Part shown: positions 32,603 to 43,546 of the stretch, one piece after another | Numbering within the stretch: position 1 is the stretch's first letter | Layout of the letters: each line of letters starts with the position of its first letter | Source: Capronia americana | Taxonomy: Eukaryota; Ascomycota; Eurotiomycetes; Chaetothyriales; Herpotrichiellaceae | Direction of reading: 5' to 3' | DNA: 64,000 bases | NCBI GenBank assembly: GCA_016110215.1 | Contig: JADWQD010000003.1 | Coordinates: forward strand, 2,108,001 to 2,172,000 | Program-made: the position numbers and the translations under genes | The notes under the pieces: model-generated | The model's database searches: none | The model's input: the letters and a program-made list of their open reading frames with translations, nothing else | Told to the model about the DNA's origin: nothing

Positions 32603-34297
32603 TCAGATCTCACATCTCGGACAAATACGATCGGCGTCGGCAACGTCGAATTTCCATGATCCGTAGCGGGTAAGTTGCTCGAGGACCCCATGTGGACCAA
32701 CCACATCGTCCTCGGCGAGGGGAATCTCGAAGTCATTCAGCGGACAATCACGGTCAGGGGAATTCTGGTCGAGGAACCATTCAACCAATCGAGGCTTGAT
32801 CCCAACTCGGGTATTGGACTGTTCCTCGGGCAGATTGTCGTCCGGAAACTGGCCAGGTCTCGAGGTGTCAAGCGTTTCGTCCTCGACATCCTCCATGATG
32901 TGCCAATGTTGTCGCCCCAGGTTGGTCAAGCATCCGCGGAACTCGACGGTCTCTAGGGACAGGTTGGGTTTTAGATGTTTCAGGAACGTTATCCAGCAAG
33001 CTCGACGACTGCCCCGCGTCCCAGTGCTGTTCGAGGGAAGCAAAAAGCAATTCTTAATCGTGAAATGCCTCAGTTGAGGGCACTGAACAGCGACAAAATG
33101 TTCCAGTTCCTTCGCGGTGCAAGCAAGATTCTGTAGCCACAGAGATTTCAACACCGAGAAGGCCGGGGAAGAAGCCGAAGGGCTGTCGAACAGTGCAAGC
33201 ACGGGCCTGCGTGGCTCCTCCTCGTCGGGTTTCTTGACGCACCGAAGGGGATGCTCCTGGCAGTGCAGTCTCAGCGTCTGCAGGTTCGGGGCATTTCGTA
33301 ACAGCTTCACAGCATCCGTGCTAGTGACCAGTGGATGCTCATAATCCAGGTCCGTGAGGCGCATGTCCAGACGGGAGAGACGAGAGAAAATCCGCACTGA
33401 GAATGTGTCGAGTTCGTCCCGAGCGGAAGCGCCCTGACGGCACTGATGGCCTCTTGGAATCAACGAGTGTAAGATGAGCCCCTTCAAGCAAGGCGCGCTA
33501 GTGTTCAATACTGGGACCAACGACTGCAGTGTCACGTACGCTAACTGCCTACGCAAGACGCCTTGTAGATGTGTCGTCTCTGCACCGATGCTTTCCAAGA
33601 ACGCTCTGTACACTGGCGGCGGCGGCACGGGCCCATGGCGCCTAGTGGTGAGTGGACTGAGCCGAAAGTCGACCTCCACGGTCTCAAGAGCCGACATTAG
33701 GGTGAATATTGTTGCGAACATACTGGGCTCGAGTGAAGGATAGTAGTAGGTGTCGAACTCATAACTGGTTTTGGACGCGTAGAAGGCGATCGACTCCCCC
33801 AGGGTGAACATACTCCCATCGTAAGGACGCCGTTGGCCAATCTCAGGGGACTTCTCCACGGCGCCAACAAGCTGCTCGGCCCAATGGTTGTCGATGAGGA
33901 TCTTACGGACACACTCCCGCAATTTCGACGTTTGAAATGTGTGGAAGAACCTCTCCATAAAATAAAGATGTGGTACAATGGTGACCTGGTTGAACATTAT
34001 GGGGCCAAGCGCATGATCCCACACGGAAGTCGTCAGCCGGAAATTCTTGAGTGTTTCTGTGTCACAGAGTGCCATGATCGCCTGCACCAGCTCTGACGGA
34101 AACGCGGCGGGGAGCGTGAAGGTGCCTTGGTCGGAGCCGGCTTTGGCTAGCAAGGGCCCGTTCTCTCGCGATCCTGAAGCGGGCAGCAAAAGGCCATCTT
34201 CTCCCTGGGCTCTTTTGAGCCTGGCCGGATCCAAAGGCAGGGCAGTATCAGCTGGCCGTTTGGGTGGGAATGAGGAGCCCTCGGTGTTTAGTGACAT
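32603..34297 (-). CDS. F-box-like protein with C-terminal leucine-rich pattern
   Basis: Single exon, 564 residues, ATG at 34297. After a 55-residue disordered N-terminus, an F-box-like segment follows: LPAAFPSELVQAIMALCDTE, then LKNFRLTTSVWDHALGPIMF. F-boxes bind Skp1 and place the protein in SCF ubiquitin ligases. The remainder has irregular repeats of the LxxLxL type (for example NLQTLRLHCQEHPL, SVLKSLWLQNLACTAKELEHF, CPQLRHFTIKNC, LSLETVEFRGCLTNL), typical of the large fungal F-box/LRR group. The C-terminus has CPRC just before the stop. Such genes are numerous and fast-evolving in filamentous fungi. Target unknown. Intact, unlike the nearby HET relic. Confidence 0.75.
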   Translation of the reverse strand: MSLNTEGSSFPPKRPADTALPLDPARLKRAQGEDGLLLPASGSRENGPLLAKAGSDQGTFTLPAAFPSELVQAIMALCDTETLKNFRLTTSVWDHALGPIMFNQVTIVPHLYFMERFFHTFQTSKLRECVRKILIDNHWAEQLVGAVEKSPEIGQRRPYDGSMFTLGESIAFYASKTSYEFDTYYYPSLEPSMFATIFTLMSALETVEVDFRLSPLTTRRHGPVPPPPVYRAFLESIGAETTHLQGVLRRQLAYVTLQSLVPVLNTSAPCLKGLILHSLIPRGHQCRQGASARDELDTFSVRIFSRLSRLDMRLTDLDYEHPLVTSTDAVKLLRNAPNLQTLRLHCQEHPLRCVKKPDEEEPRRPVLALFDSPSASSPAFSVLKSLWLQNLACTAKELEHFVAVQCPQLRHFTIKNCFLLPSNSTGTRGSRRACWITFLKHLKPNLSLETVEFRGCLTNLGRQHWHIMEDVEDETLDTSRPGQFPDDNLPEEQSNTRVGIKPRLVEWFLDQNSPDRDCPLNDFEIPLAEDDVVGPHGVLEQLTRYGSWKFDVADADRICPRCEI

Positions 34298-35237
34298 TGC
34301 TTCTAACAGCCTCGGGCCAGCCGAAGAAGTGGACGGGGTGACGCTTCACTCGAAGATGGTGCGTCGGTCGGGCTCTTGAGCGTCGAATTGCCTGAGGTTC
34401 GGGGATAGGAAGTAGTGCAAGCAGAGAAGCAACTCTAACACGACGTTGATTTTGTCGACTCTATCGAGTGGGCACGCATTCCTTCGATGATCGTCAGACT
34501 TGGATTTTGCCAAATTTTTCTCTTCCACCTACCCTTGGTACACACACCGTGCAAGAAGGAAAGCCATGGTAGGTCAGGAGCCTCCGAGTTCAAGTACTGG
34601 GTTCGCAAACTTGGCAAAGCGCTACGAGTACGAGCGACAAGGATGCCCATTGAAAGCCTCGCTCGATATGATGGGCAACCCCGCGCGGGCAAACACGAAA
34701 GAGTGTTCTGATTTGACGGGATCAGACCTGTCCATGCCTAGCGCACGATCAGTCCGTTTGCTCGTGGCCATCGTGCCAATGACGAGTGCAGGAGAATGGA
34801 ACTGGCAAGAGACGCCGCTATGGGCAATGAACTGGAATACAACCAGCAGGCACAAGAAAATGTCGGTTGAGCAGCCACGACGCGGACGGGGCGTATCCGA
34901 CAGTCGAATGAGAAGTCATTTGCTCGCCTGCACTGTGTAGGTAGGTAGTGTACTCGATTGACAGCATTCTCGCAAATGGCATGTGCTGGCCGCACTCAAG
35001 AATTCGCGAGCCCATGCTGGTGGTCATCGGTTACTCGTACTATCCCACAAAAGGCTAAATCGGCGATCCTAGCGACCGAGGCCAAGCAACCATTCATTAT
35101 TCACGAGTACCTCGTACTCAGTACACGATTTTAGGCCGCATTGTGATTTGCACGATTTAAGCCGCACACCGTGTAGCACCACATCCACATCCACCACAAT
35201 CTGAGAACTTGAGCTTCCTCGCCCACGACCGCCCGCA
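34298..35237. other. Divergent promoter region, F-box / COA1
   Basis: About 940 bp between divergent genes. Plus-strand frames in 34487-34940 have no domain and lack an ATG with support. Nothing else recognised. Confidence 0.5.
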
Positions 35238-35936
35238 ATGAATGGCAAGAAACTCGTCACCACGCCCATGGCGCTCAAACAGCTCCACAGCCTCCCGATT
35301 TCCCTGCGCTATTCCATCCTACGCCTACGCTCCCAGGAAGCACTGCTGTTGATCCAGAGACCGCTCTCGCGCCCATCCTCAACTACCTCAACCTCGACCT
35401 CGACCTCGACATCCGCCAACGCTGCTGATCCCAGCCGTATAATCCGCCCTCTGGTACCTCCCCCCCGCGAAGGTTCCGGCCCTTTACTCTCCCGCCGACC
35501 CGACCGCGCATTGCCAGACGTCCCCGCCGGGATCTCGGTGTGGCTGAAGACGCTTCCGATCTTCGTCCTCCTCATCACACTGTCCAGCCTTGCGATCTTC
35601 AACTACGAGAAGTCCACGTCCAGCACGGTCAACAGCATTCTGTACGCGCTGCGCACCAACGTCCACGCCCGCGACCTGCTGGGCGATGAGATCTACTTCG
35701 CCAGCAAGGTGCCGTGGATCAGTGGCGAGTTGAGCCCTATGCAGGGCGTCATCAATATCAGGTTCCGGGTCAAGGGGACAAAGGGCGCGGCGGAGACCAA
35801 GTTCGTCGCCGTGAAGAGGAGGGGCGGCTTCTTCGAGACCTTGGAGTGGAGTTTACGCGGCGACGACGGGACGGAGGTGCAGTTGTTGGAGAAGGAGGGG
35901 ACGAGGGATCCCCTGGAGGGCCAGAGGTTAGACTGA
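35238..35936 (+). CDS. COA1: Cytochrome c oxidase assembly factor COA1
   Basis: Mitochondrial inner-membrane protein acting early in complex IV assembly, in the maturation of Cox1 with Mss51 and Shy1. Single exon, 232 residues. The N-terminal 90 residues are basic and Ser-rich, as expected for a matrix-targeting presequence, and contain a (ST)n run coded by a CTCGAC repeat. One transmembrane segment is WLKTLPIFVLLITLSSLAIF near residue 100. The conserved COA1 core follows: FNYEKSTSSTVNSILYALR, DEIYFASKVPWISGEL, and MQGVINIRFRVKGTKG, with the closing GFFETLEWSLRGDDG. The start at 35238 follows a normal leader. It is convergent with the DUF1279 gene 278 bp downstream. Confidence 0.9.
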   Translation: MNGKKLVTTPMALKQLHSLPISLRYSILRLRSQEALLLIQRPLSRPSSTTSTSTSTSTSANAADPSRIIRPLVPPPREGSGPLLSRRPDRALPDVPAGISVWLKTLPIFVLLITLSSLAIFNYEKSTSSTVNSILYALRTNVHARDLLGDEIYFASKVPWISGELSPMQGVINIRFRVKGTKGAAETKFVAVKRRGGFFETLEWSLRGDDGTEVQLLEKEGTRDPLEGQRLD

Positions 35937-36214
35937 TCAGGGAAGAAGAAGACGTGTTGTACATTATCAAAGTTCTAGGCTATGTCCACGAATGAAGACA
36001 CCCCCTTCTGAAGACCGGCATGCTAGAGTTGGGATCGGGGTTGGTGCCGCTGCCGACAAACATGTATACACGGATTGTCCCCGCGCGACGATGCAATGTA
36101 GTTGCACATCCAGGGTACGCCCTGTGCGGACACGGACATGCGTCTTTGATGATCCAGCGGCTAGAGGATGAGCTGACTGGACCGAGTGATCGTTCCCAGA
36201 CGCCCGCCGTTCGC

Positions 36215-37123
36215 TCAATCGCTGGGCTTGACCTTTGATCCCTTAGTATTCACGCCCGTGCCAGCCGTAACTGCCTTCCTACTCGGCATCTTCCCAATGT
36301 TATACCCCCAAGACCTCAGCGTCTTGACCACCTTTGGTAAGATTGCCGCCGTCAACGGTACCCGAATGAAGATAAACGACTTATGCACCGCGTACGCGAG
36401 AGCAAGCTGCGTCCATAGACCTGTGACGTGTCTCGTGTTAGCCCGTGTCGCGTGCTTCGGTGGTAATCCACCCCGAACACTGAGAGGGAGAGAAGAGAGA
36501 TACTCACTCGCGTTAGCCCCGCGGTTCGCCCTCTCGGCTTCCCTGTACCCATGATCATTAAGCACCTCGTCCTCACTCTTCTCATCCAAGAGCCTCTTGT
36601 CGTCCACGACCTCCTCCACCTCCTGAATCACGTCGGCCCCCGCCTCCCGCATTGGCCATTTGAGCAGATCCTTCGCCCCCTCCACGATAACATGCTCATA
36701 ATGCCCGATCGTATCTGTGCCGATCAACCGTACAGCGAGGAAACAGAACGGGAAGTCCAACGCCGAGAGCGCCAAGTATACACCCACGGCGGTCCAGCCG
36801 TACTCGCGGGACATTTTCTTCAGGCGGTCCTTCAGAGATGTAGGCTTTGCCTCTGGGGTGGATGTGGAAGAGTTGTATCGACGACCGGTGGGTCTTCGAG
36901 GGACTTGAAGTCTAGAAGAGCGGAGGATTTGAGAGGGTGAGGAGGTAGTCGCTCGTTGGGTATGAATCATGCGTGCGTAGGAGGTTGTCTGCCCTGTTCG
37001 CTGTAGCATGGGCCTGGTGCGGAAGGACTGCTGGAGAGGAGCTCGAGACTGCTGCGCTGCGGGGCGCATCGCGAAAAGGTGCCGCAGACTGGCAGGGCGA
37101 TGCACTGCACGCATGCTCTTCAT
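36215..37123 (-). CDS. Mitochondrial DUF1279 (FAM210-like) protein
   Basis: Exons 36508-37123 and 36215-36420, 273 residues, start ATG at 37123. The first 75 residues are Arg/Ser/Gln-rich without acids, typical of a mitochondrial presequence. The DUF1279 domain starts at LKDRLKKMSREYGWTAVGVYLALSALDFPFCFLAVRLIG, with a membrane-associated segment, and resumes after the intron as WTQLALAYAVHKSFIFIRVPLTAAILPKVVKTLRSWGY. Between them is a long hydrophilic helix (IQEVEEVVDDKRLLDEKSED). Relatives in yeast and animals are mitochondrial; their exact biochemical role is unsettled. The 87-nt intron is a multiple of three and stop-free, so an unspliced form would also be translated. I favour splicing because it restores the family block and has GTGAGT..CACAG ends. 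Confidence 0.8.
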   Translation of the reverse strand: MKSMRAVHRPASLRHLFAMRPAAQQSRAPLQQSFRTRPMLQRTGQTTSYARMIHTQRATTSSPSQILRSSRLQVPRRPTGRRYNSSTSTPEAKPTSLKDRLKKMSREYGWTAVGVYLALSALDFPFCFLAVRLIGTDTIGHYEHVIVEGAKDLLKWPMREAGADVIQEVEEVVDDKRLLDEKSEDEVLNDHGYREAERANRGANASEYLSSLPLSVRGGLPPKHATRANTRHVTGLWTQLALAYAVHKSFIFIRVPLTAAILPKVVKTLRSWGYNIGKMPSRKAVTAGTGVNTKGSKVKPSD

Positions 37124-37833
37124 GGCTGCGATAGTCGAAGAACAAGAGGTAAGGACGAAACTTAGGTAGTAAATGAGAATGCGAGAGGCGCGTGAAATTG
37201 CGTCGGCCTTGACAGAGTTCGGGCGCGGCGATGTCATTCTTCAGCCTCGCGCCCGGACTAAAATATCCGCGAACTCCGGGAGCCACTGAAATTCGGGCTG
37301 CAGCCTCGCGGATGGCCCAATGATCTCAACATACCACTGAGTACTACCGCCCTGTCATTGATGCGGCTACGATATGTGGATATCAAATTTCGAGCGCCTT
37401 CAATGAGGTGGTATATGTATCTTCTGGTCGAGGAAGGCGTCGTTGGTATGGTTACATGTCCCATCTGTGAGAGAAGGGATTCGAGAATCACGGGTTGGTC
37501 TTCAGTCGGTCGTCTTGAGTATCGCAAGGCAAGCCAGCACCATGTCGGAGCAGCCATTAGCAAATACAATGTGTTTGTATTTAGGACCTACACTCATGTA
37601 CAAACAGCAGCTCTCACTCATGTTCATCATGTATAACCCAGCCTAGCACACGCCTTGCTGGTCCATCTTCAAGTGTATCATCTCCGACAGCAGTCTCCTC
37701 CAGATCCAAGAGCAGAGACCTAAACAACGCTCGCATGCGCAATTTAGATCCTCCAAGAGTACGCTCCGAGTCTTTCTGCAGCAATACTTCGCAGCCCGCC
37801 CCAGCTGTCGCAGATTCTGGCTCTTTCGTGACA
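37124..37833. other. Spacer between DUF1279 and JmjC genes
   Basis: About 710 bp; it contains the promoter of the DUF1279 gene and the 3' end of the JmjC transcript. No supported gene. Confidence 0.5.
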
Positions 37834-40800
37834 TCACTTTCGAATCTTCGGCGGCCTGCCCCTGCCTCTTTTGACTGGTCCGCTAGCGCTTTTAACACTG
37901 GTCTTCATTGCGACCGCCCGACTCGCGCTTGCAACTCCGCCATTGATAGATGCCCAGCCTCCCCCAGTTGGTATACCATCATCCGAATCATCACTATCAA
38001 CCCAATCCGCAGCCGACGCCTTCACGGTACTGACGACGACGGGTTTATTCACCAATCCGACGCCCGGGGAGCGACTGGTCGATTTGTCAGTTTCCGTGAT
38101 CGAATGCTTGTTCGGTGCCGGCCGAGGTAAAGTAGCCGCTGTGCTAGTTGAGGTGGGCTCGTCTGAGACAGAGTCTTGCGACCATGCATAGTCGAGGTCG
38201 TCACTGTCGTACTCCATCGACTCGATCAAAGCCATCTTCGTTCTTCGATTCGCTTGTGCCTCGGCAATTGACTCGGCAGAAGTCTTCGCTGGAGCAGTTG
38301 ACGTTGGCTCGGGTGGCTTGGCTTTTCTGAGCGGCACTGCTGGAGAAGTAACCGATGATGACCTCTCACTTCTCTCTGCTGTTTTGTCTCTGCTGACTGT
38401 ACCATTGACAACACTCTTCACGGCCGTTTTGGGGGCTTCTATAGCCGCTCCCGGGGCCAGATTCGGCCTCCCGTGTCCAATCTCCACAGAAGGGCTGGAG
38501 GCAGGGCTATCTTCCCCTATATCTTCTTCGGACAAACCTGGAGAGTCGAAGTTGAGTTCGTTGAGTTCAACATTGTCCAATCTGACAACATTGCTCGGCG
38601 TTGGCTTCAAAGCCGTCTTGCCTTTTACGTTCCGCCTGTCATTCGGCCCGACAATTTCATTGAACTCGTCTTCCGAAGGTTCCTGATATCGAGTCTGATG
38701 CTTGCGCGTCTCTCTTCGAGTGATCTCCGCATCAGGTGGCAGCAAAGGACCGGCTTGTGCACGTTTTCTGCGGTCACGATATCTTCCGGGCATGAACTCC
38801 TCGTCCCGTTCCACCTCGATATGCTCCGGTCCTCGTCGGACTTTCTTGGGCACTGCCTGAGGGTTGCCTTCCGCGGCATTGAGCGCCTGCAAATCAGAGC
38901 TGATGACAGGTGCCGGCACTTGAAGGGTTCCATTCAATGGGCGCCTTGCGAGATCAGCCAGCTTTTTCATCTCGGCCAGCTTCTCTATCGGTATTGACAG
39001 CGTCACAATGAGTGATTTTCTTTGCTTGTGCTTCTCTGCGTTCGGTTTCTTATAGCCATAAGGTCTGTCACCGTCATCGATCTTGGCTCGTTTGCGCTTC
39101 TGTCCAGTCATCTCAATTTCTCTACTCTCTTCAGGTCTGGCTGGCGCATAACCTGGGGGGAGTGCGGTTTGTCCTTCCTCGACAGGAACAGAAACGTGAA
39201 GGCCGGTTGAAGGGTCTGGGTAGTCGTATGTAATCGCTTCGGTGCGATCGTAAGCATGCTCGAGATCTCTAATGACACCACCTTCGGGCAGCGCGGCAGG
39301 AGAGTCTGTAGGGGTCAAATCGCCCAGCCGTCTCGCGGTTTCCGGGTTTTCGTCGAATTCATCTTCGTCCCCTGCAGGTGTGTCAAGAAGGACACCACCA
39401 GTGTTCAGTGCCGGGTCAATCGCAAAGCCTTCATGTTCTGCAAGCCGCAAAATATCTGCTTCTACACCATCAGCCATGCCCACATCATCGTCAACATAGT
39501 GTTCGCCCAATTCAGGTTCATTGGCTTTTGCCGCCTCTGCCTCTTTCCGCCGCTTCTTAAGTCGGCGGGATTGGTCACCACGGTCGTCATCGGCCTTCTG
39601 GATCCAGCCGATATTGGACACGCTGAAGTCGACAAGACTTTCCACTGACCGCGGGTCCGCAACTGCTTTTGTGTTGTGGCCAAGCATAGTACCCGAGGGC
39701 GCATAAGGCTTGTATTCGTAGCCGGGCTTCTGTCTGCAGGGGCGGCAGCTGCATATTTGCTGGCAGCTGGGACAAGTCCAGTTTGGATCAGCAAGGATAA
39801 CTTGTGGCATCATGTCGAACCTCCGGAATAGCGTGCCATAACAGTAGCGCTTGTCACACTGGGTACATGCCGCTTGCTTCCACTTTGGTTCCCAGTGCAA
39901 GTCGGTGTGACAGCGGCCATGCTCTCTGAGGAACTTGTCTGTACGCTTAACCTTTTTCTTGATCTTGACGCTTCCATCTGCGCCTACCACTTCGATCTCT
40001 TCACGCTCGTCGCGCTTAACAGGGGATGGTGGACGTGCGATATCGTGAAATGGCCTCCTTGCCAATTCAAGCTGACAAACCTGCGCCAGGGTTCTGATGT
40101 CCCCGAGTCGATCCAGTTCGGACTTGAGAGACATGGGCGATTTCTCGGTGACTTTGCCTTCATACTGCAGGATCTGGTGTCGCCATTGCTCATGTTTCTG
40201 CGTCAACTCTTCCCATGACCACTGTTCGACCCATCTAAGCTTTGAGATACACGCACAACTTCTGCCCATGGCATAACAATCCATACAGATGTCGTACGTG
40301 TCTTCATCTCCATTTGCCAGTCGCTCGACGCAGTTGGGGCAGGTCAGGAATCTGTTGAAGATATTGCAACGACAGTACGAACAGGTAATGTTGCTGTCGT
40401 AAGGAATAAATTCCACCTTCTTTTCAGGCTTATCGGGCAAAAAGCTCTCAGATACCAATATCTCTGTGAACAGTAATTGGAGTCTGCGGAAATCTTTCTC
40501 CAGCTGTCGGACCTTCGCATCGCCAGATGCCCTGTGCTTGTTTCCCACTGATTTCTGCCTCGTCTTTTCCGCCTGGCGGAGGAGCTTCGAGTATTTCTGC
40601 ATGGTGTAGTAGATGATGGCCTTGTTCTTGTATTGTTCATCACGGCAGACCATCCTGGCTCGAGGAAGCGCTTCATGAAGTGCCATTTCGAGTGTTTCGA
40701 CAGTGGTTCTATTCCAAGCGACCTTCATGGTTCGGGTGCCTCGATTCCAAACTTGATGTGGAGCCAGTGGTGGGATTAGGATAAAGTCGCCCGGCTTTTG

Positions 40801-41754
40801 CTCAACAATATAAACCTTGAAGGGGCCATTCTTCCAAGCGTTGACCTGGGCGAAGTGATTCTCGATTTCAATGTCATGGCCAAGCCGCGAAAGCCAATAT
40901 TCGGAGACGACGTCGCGCTCTTTGCTTTCCGTCATGAACCAGATTGATGAGCCCGGCATGGTGGGTTTGCCATCTTCGACGAGACCAGTAGAAGCTTCCA
41001 CCATAATATTTTGACCGAGACTTGCGCACATCTCTCGATGGGCGGGAGTGTAAGTGCCTTCGTGGCCCACGTAGCACATGAGATTTTCGGCGCGCATTTC
41101 ATTGGGCAAGCTACTCATCAAATCGCCAGCTTTGGCAATGCCTCTGCCCTTCTTCATGACTGGTCTGACCGAGTCGTTCTCGTCCACGGCGCCGAATCCA
41201 CCAACGTCGCCGGTAGATTCGTTGAGATAGAAGAGACCAGGCGGAAGGACCTCTGCCAGTTTGTCCCGCCATAATTGTGGGCAGTCGATATCTTTAAGGT
41301 ACATCCGCTGACGTTCAGGATCCTTGTAGTTTCGAGGTGTCCATTGATTCGTCAACAGTGCCATGTTGTTCAGGTAGTGACCGATAGATAAAGGGACGTT
41401 GGTCTTCTTGGTGAGATCTCGCGCATTCTCGACTGGAGCCAATCTTCAGTACAGACGCATTATCGCAGCATACAAGAAGGACATACCCTTGGAGCCGCAG
41501 TTGTCACGGAGCCACTGGAGCGCAAAGGTCCATCGGTCGAGGCGCTCTTCATAGCCCTCGACGACGAGCGGCTTCCCGCCGAGGATGACGTGAATCAGCA
41601 CCAACTTTTCGAAGCTCTCGAGGCCTTGGTGGTCGATCATATCGCAGTGTATGCGCACCACCCATTCGAAGTTGGCTTGCGACTCAACCAGGCCCTTGAG
41701 GTCGAAGTTGGGCGCAATTGGCTCGAAGGCCGCGCATGGCCGCGTAGAAGGCAT
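37834..41754 (-). CDS. JmjC-domain protein with 4CXXC zinc finger and AT-hook
   Basis: Chromatin protein of about 1288 residues. Exons 41487-41754 and 37834-41432; the junction reads NCGSK|VENARDLTKKTN. The JmjC fold occupies about residues 90-340, with the metal triad candidate H-x-E in YTPAHREMCASLGQN and a distal His in PLAPHQVWN. It would be an Fe(II)/2-oxoglutarate oxygenase, probably histone or protein demethylase-like. A cysteine-rich segment (CSYCRCNIFNRF, CMDCYAMGRSC) comes next, then the 4CXXC_R1-type finger (CTQCDKRYCYG, then CPSCQQICSCRPCRQK). The C-terminal 550 residues are disordered and acidic, and the last residues RGRGRPPKIRK form an AT-hook. The start at 41754 is the first ATG in frame; an upstream non-ATG extension or an extra 5' exon is possible. 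Substrate unknown. Confidence 0.82.
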
Positions 41755-42313
41755 ATCGCGGGCGGAGCAGTGCGCAACTGGGTGAGACAACTCAGAGAAA
41801 CCACCTCCTCTTCCTCGTGTGGGCTATCGAGGTCCGGCACATCGTACTCCGGAACGGTGCGACGATATGAAGAAGCCGAGGTGAGTCGAGGTAAACAGTC
41901 CGTCGTATGACCTTTGCGCGCAAACGAGTCATGAGGGAGGGGTGAGGGCAGAGTGAAGGTGAGGATTGCAGGTGGAGGGCAACTGCTCGGTAGGCGATTA
42001 GGGAAGAATCGACCAGGCTGCACGATCGCCCTTGCGACGCGCCTTCGACCTTCTGGAGTCGCGAAAGTTCGGCGGCGGCACCAATGTTCCTGCCACCTAC
42101 GGGGGAGCAAATAAGTGTGTAGCGCGCAATTGTCGAAGGCAGTCACGGCAGTATCTCAGGGTTGGCTCACTGTACACTCAACGCATTGTCGATGAGCCTG
42201 AGAACAGAACTCCCCTGTGGCAGCCCAGCACATCATATTGAAGCTGTAGATGCATTCCTGAACAGTTGCCGAAGTTTGGTCGGCTCCTCATTGCTCGATC
42301 CGCTGAATTAAAC
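41755..42313. other. Divergent promoter region, JmjC gene / COQ2
   Basis: About 560 bp. A minus-strand open frame (to 42146) with PEYDVPDLDSPHEEEE could belong to an upstream exon of the JmjC gene, but no junction joining it in frame was found. Confidence 0.45.
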
Positions 42314-43513
42314 ATGTTATGCACATCAAGGTCTTTACATTCAAAGGCGACCTACAAGGCTTTACAATCTCTGACTCAAACTCCCGGCCGTCGACTGATA
42401 CGGTTTCAACCAAAGAAAGAGGTTCACGTGTTGACGGCGCTCGACCGAGAACGCGTCCCAGCATCCAGACGCTTCTCCAACCATAATAGACATCAGTCTA
42501 CTTCAGCAACAGCCTCGCCGCTAGATCAAGACCTCCCTGCGGTCTACAAACCCCCAACAACAGGAATCATCTCGAAGCTACCGTCATCATGGATTCCCTA
42601 CGCCGAACTCATCCGCCTAGACAAGCCGGCAGGGACGTACTATCTCTTCCTTCCCTGCATGTTCTCCACCCTCCTTGCCGCTCCAATGGCCATGGCATCA
42701 CCACTCCAAGTTGCCTCAACCACGGCACTCTTCTTTACCGGCGCCCTGATAATGCGAGGCGCCGGCTGTACCATAAACGACCTCTGGGACCGCAACCTGG
42801 ATCCCTACGTCGAACGCACCAAGCTACGACCTATTGCTCGAAAAGCCATCACCGTTGAAAGCGCGATTGTATATCTAGGCGCACAGCTCCTCACGGGCTT
42901 GACGCTGCTATTACAATTTCCGCTCCCCTGTCTCTACTACGGGGTTCCTAGCCTTCTGTTCGTCGCGGTGTACCCCCTTGCAAAGCGGGTGACGCATTAT
43001 CCTCAATTCGTCCTTGGCCTCACGTTCTCCTGGGGCGCCATCATGGGGTTCCCGGCTCTGGGCATCGACCTCTTGTCAAATAGCGCCGCCCTCGCCGCGG
43101 CGGCCGCACTTTACGCCAGCTGCGTAGCCTGGACACTCAACTACGACATGATCTACGCCTACATGGACATCAAAGACGACGCCAAAGCAGGCATCAAGTC
43201 GATAGCCCAGGCGCACGAGCACAACTCCAAGGCCGCTCTGTCCGTCTTCTCCGCGGCGCAGATCTCCCTCCTCGCGACTGCGGGATATTTCGCTGGAGCG
43301 GGTCCCATCTTTTTCATCGGCAGCTGCGGAGGCGGGGCAGTAGCCTTAGCGACCATGGTCCGGCGGGTGAATCTGAAGGACGTAAAGGACTGCTGGTGGT
43401 GGTTCAAAAAAGGAGCCTGGATCACAGGCGGGACCATCTCCCTCGGCTTGTTGGGCGACTACCTCTATCGCAGGTCGCAAGAGGAGTCGAAGCCGGCCTC
43501 GATTCCTTCATAA
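42314..43513 (+). CDS. COQ2: COQ2, 4-hydroxybenzoate polyprenyltransferase
   Basis: Integral inner-mitochondrial-membrane prenyltransferase that attaches the polyprenyl tail to 4-hydroxybenzoate in ubiquinone synthesis. Single exon, 399 residues. The start at ATG 42314 gives a basic, Ser/Thr-rich presequence (MLCTSRSLHSKATYKALQ) of about 80 residues. The UbiA family pattern follows: IPYAELIRLDKPAGTYYLFLP, then the first aspartate-rich motif NDLWDRNLDPYVERTKLRP, several hydrophobic helices, and the second motif YMDIKDDAKAGIKSIA. Both Asp motifs bind Mg2+-diphosphate. The C-terminal helix is GAWITGGTISLGLLGDYLY. The stop is 33 bp from the stop of the convergent decarboxylase gene. Confidence 0.95.
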   Translation: MLCTSRSLHSKATYKALQSLTQTPGRRLIRFQPKKEVHVLTALDRERVPASRRFSNHNRHQSTSATASPLDQDLPAVYKPPTTGIISKLPSSWIPYAELIRLDKPAGTYYLFLPCMFSTLLAAPMAMASPLQVASTTALFFTGALIMRGAGCTINDLWDRNLDPYVERTKLRPIARKAITVESAIVYLGAQLLTGLTLLLQFPLPCLYYGVPSLLFVAVYPLAKRVTHYPQFVLGLTFSWGAIMGFPALGIDLLSNSAALAAAAALYASCVAWTLNYDMIYAYMDIKDDAKAGIKSIAQAHEHNSKAALSVFSAAQISLLATAGYFAGAGPIFFIGSCGGGAVALATMVRRVNLKDVKDCWWWFKKGAWITGGTISLGLLGDYLYRRSQEESKPASIPS

Positions 43514-43546
43514 ACAAGCCACTGTATCATTGTCCGTTGTACAAAA

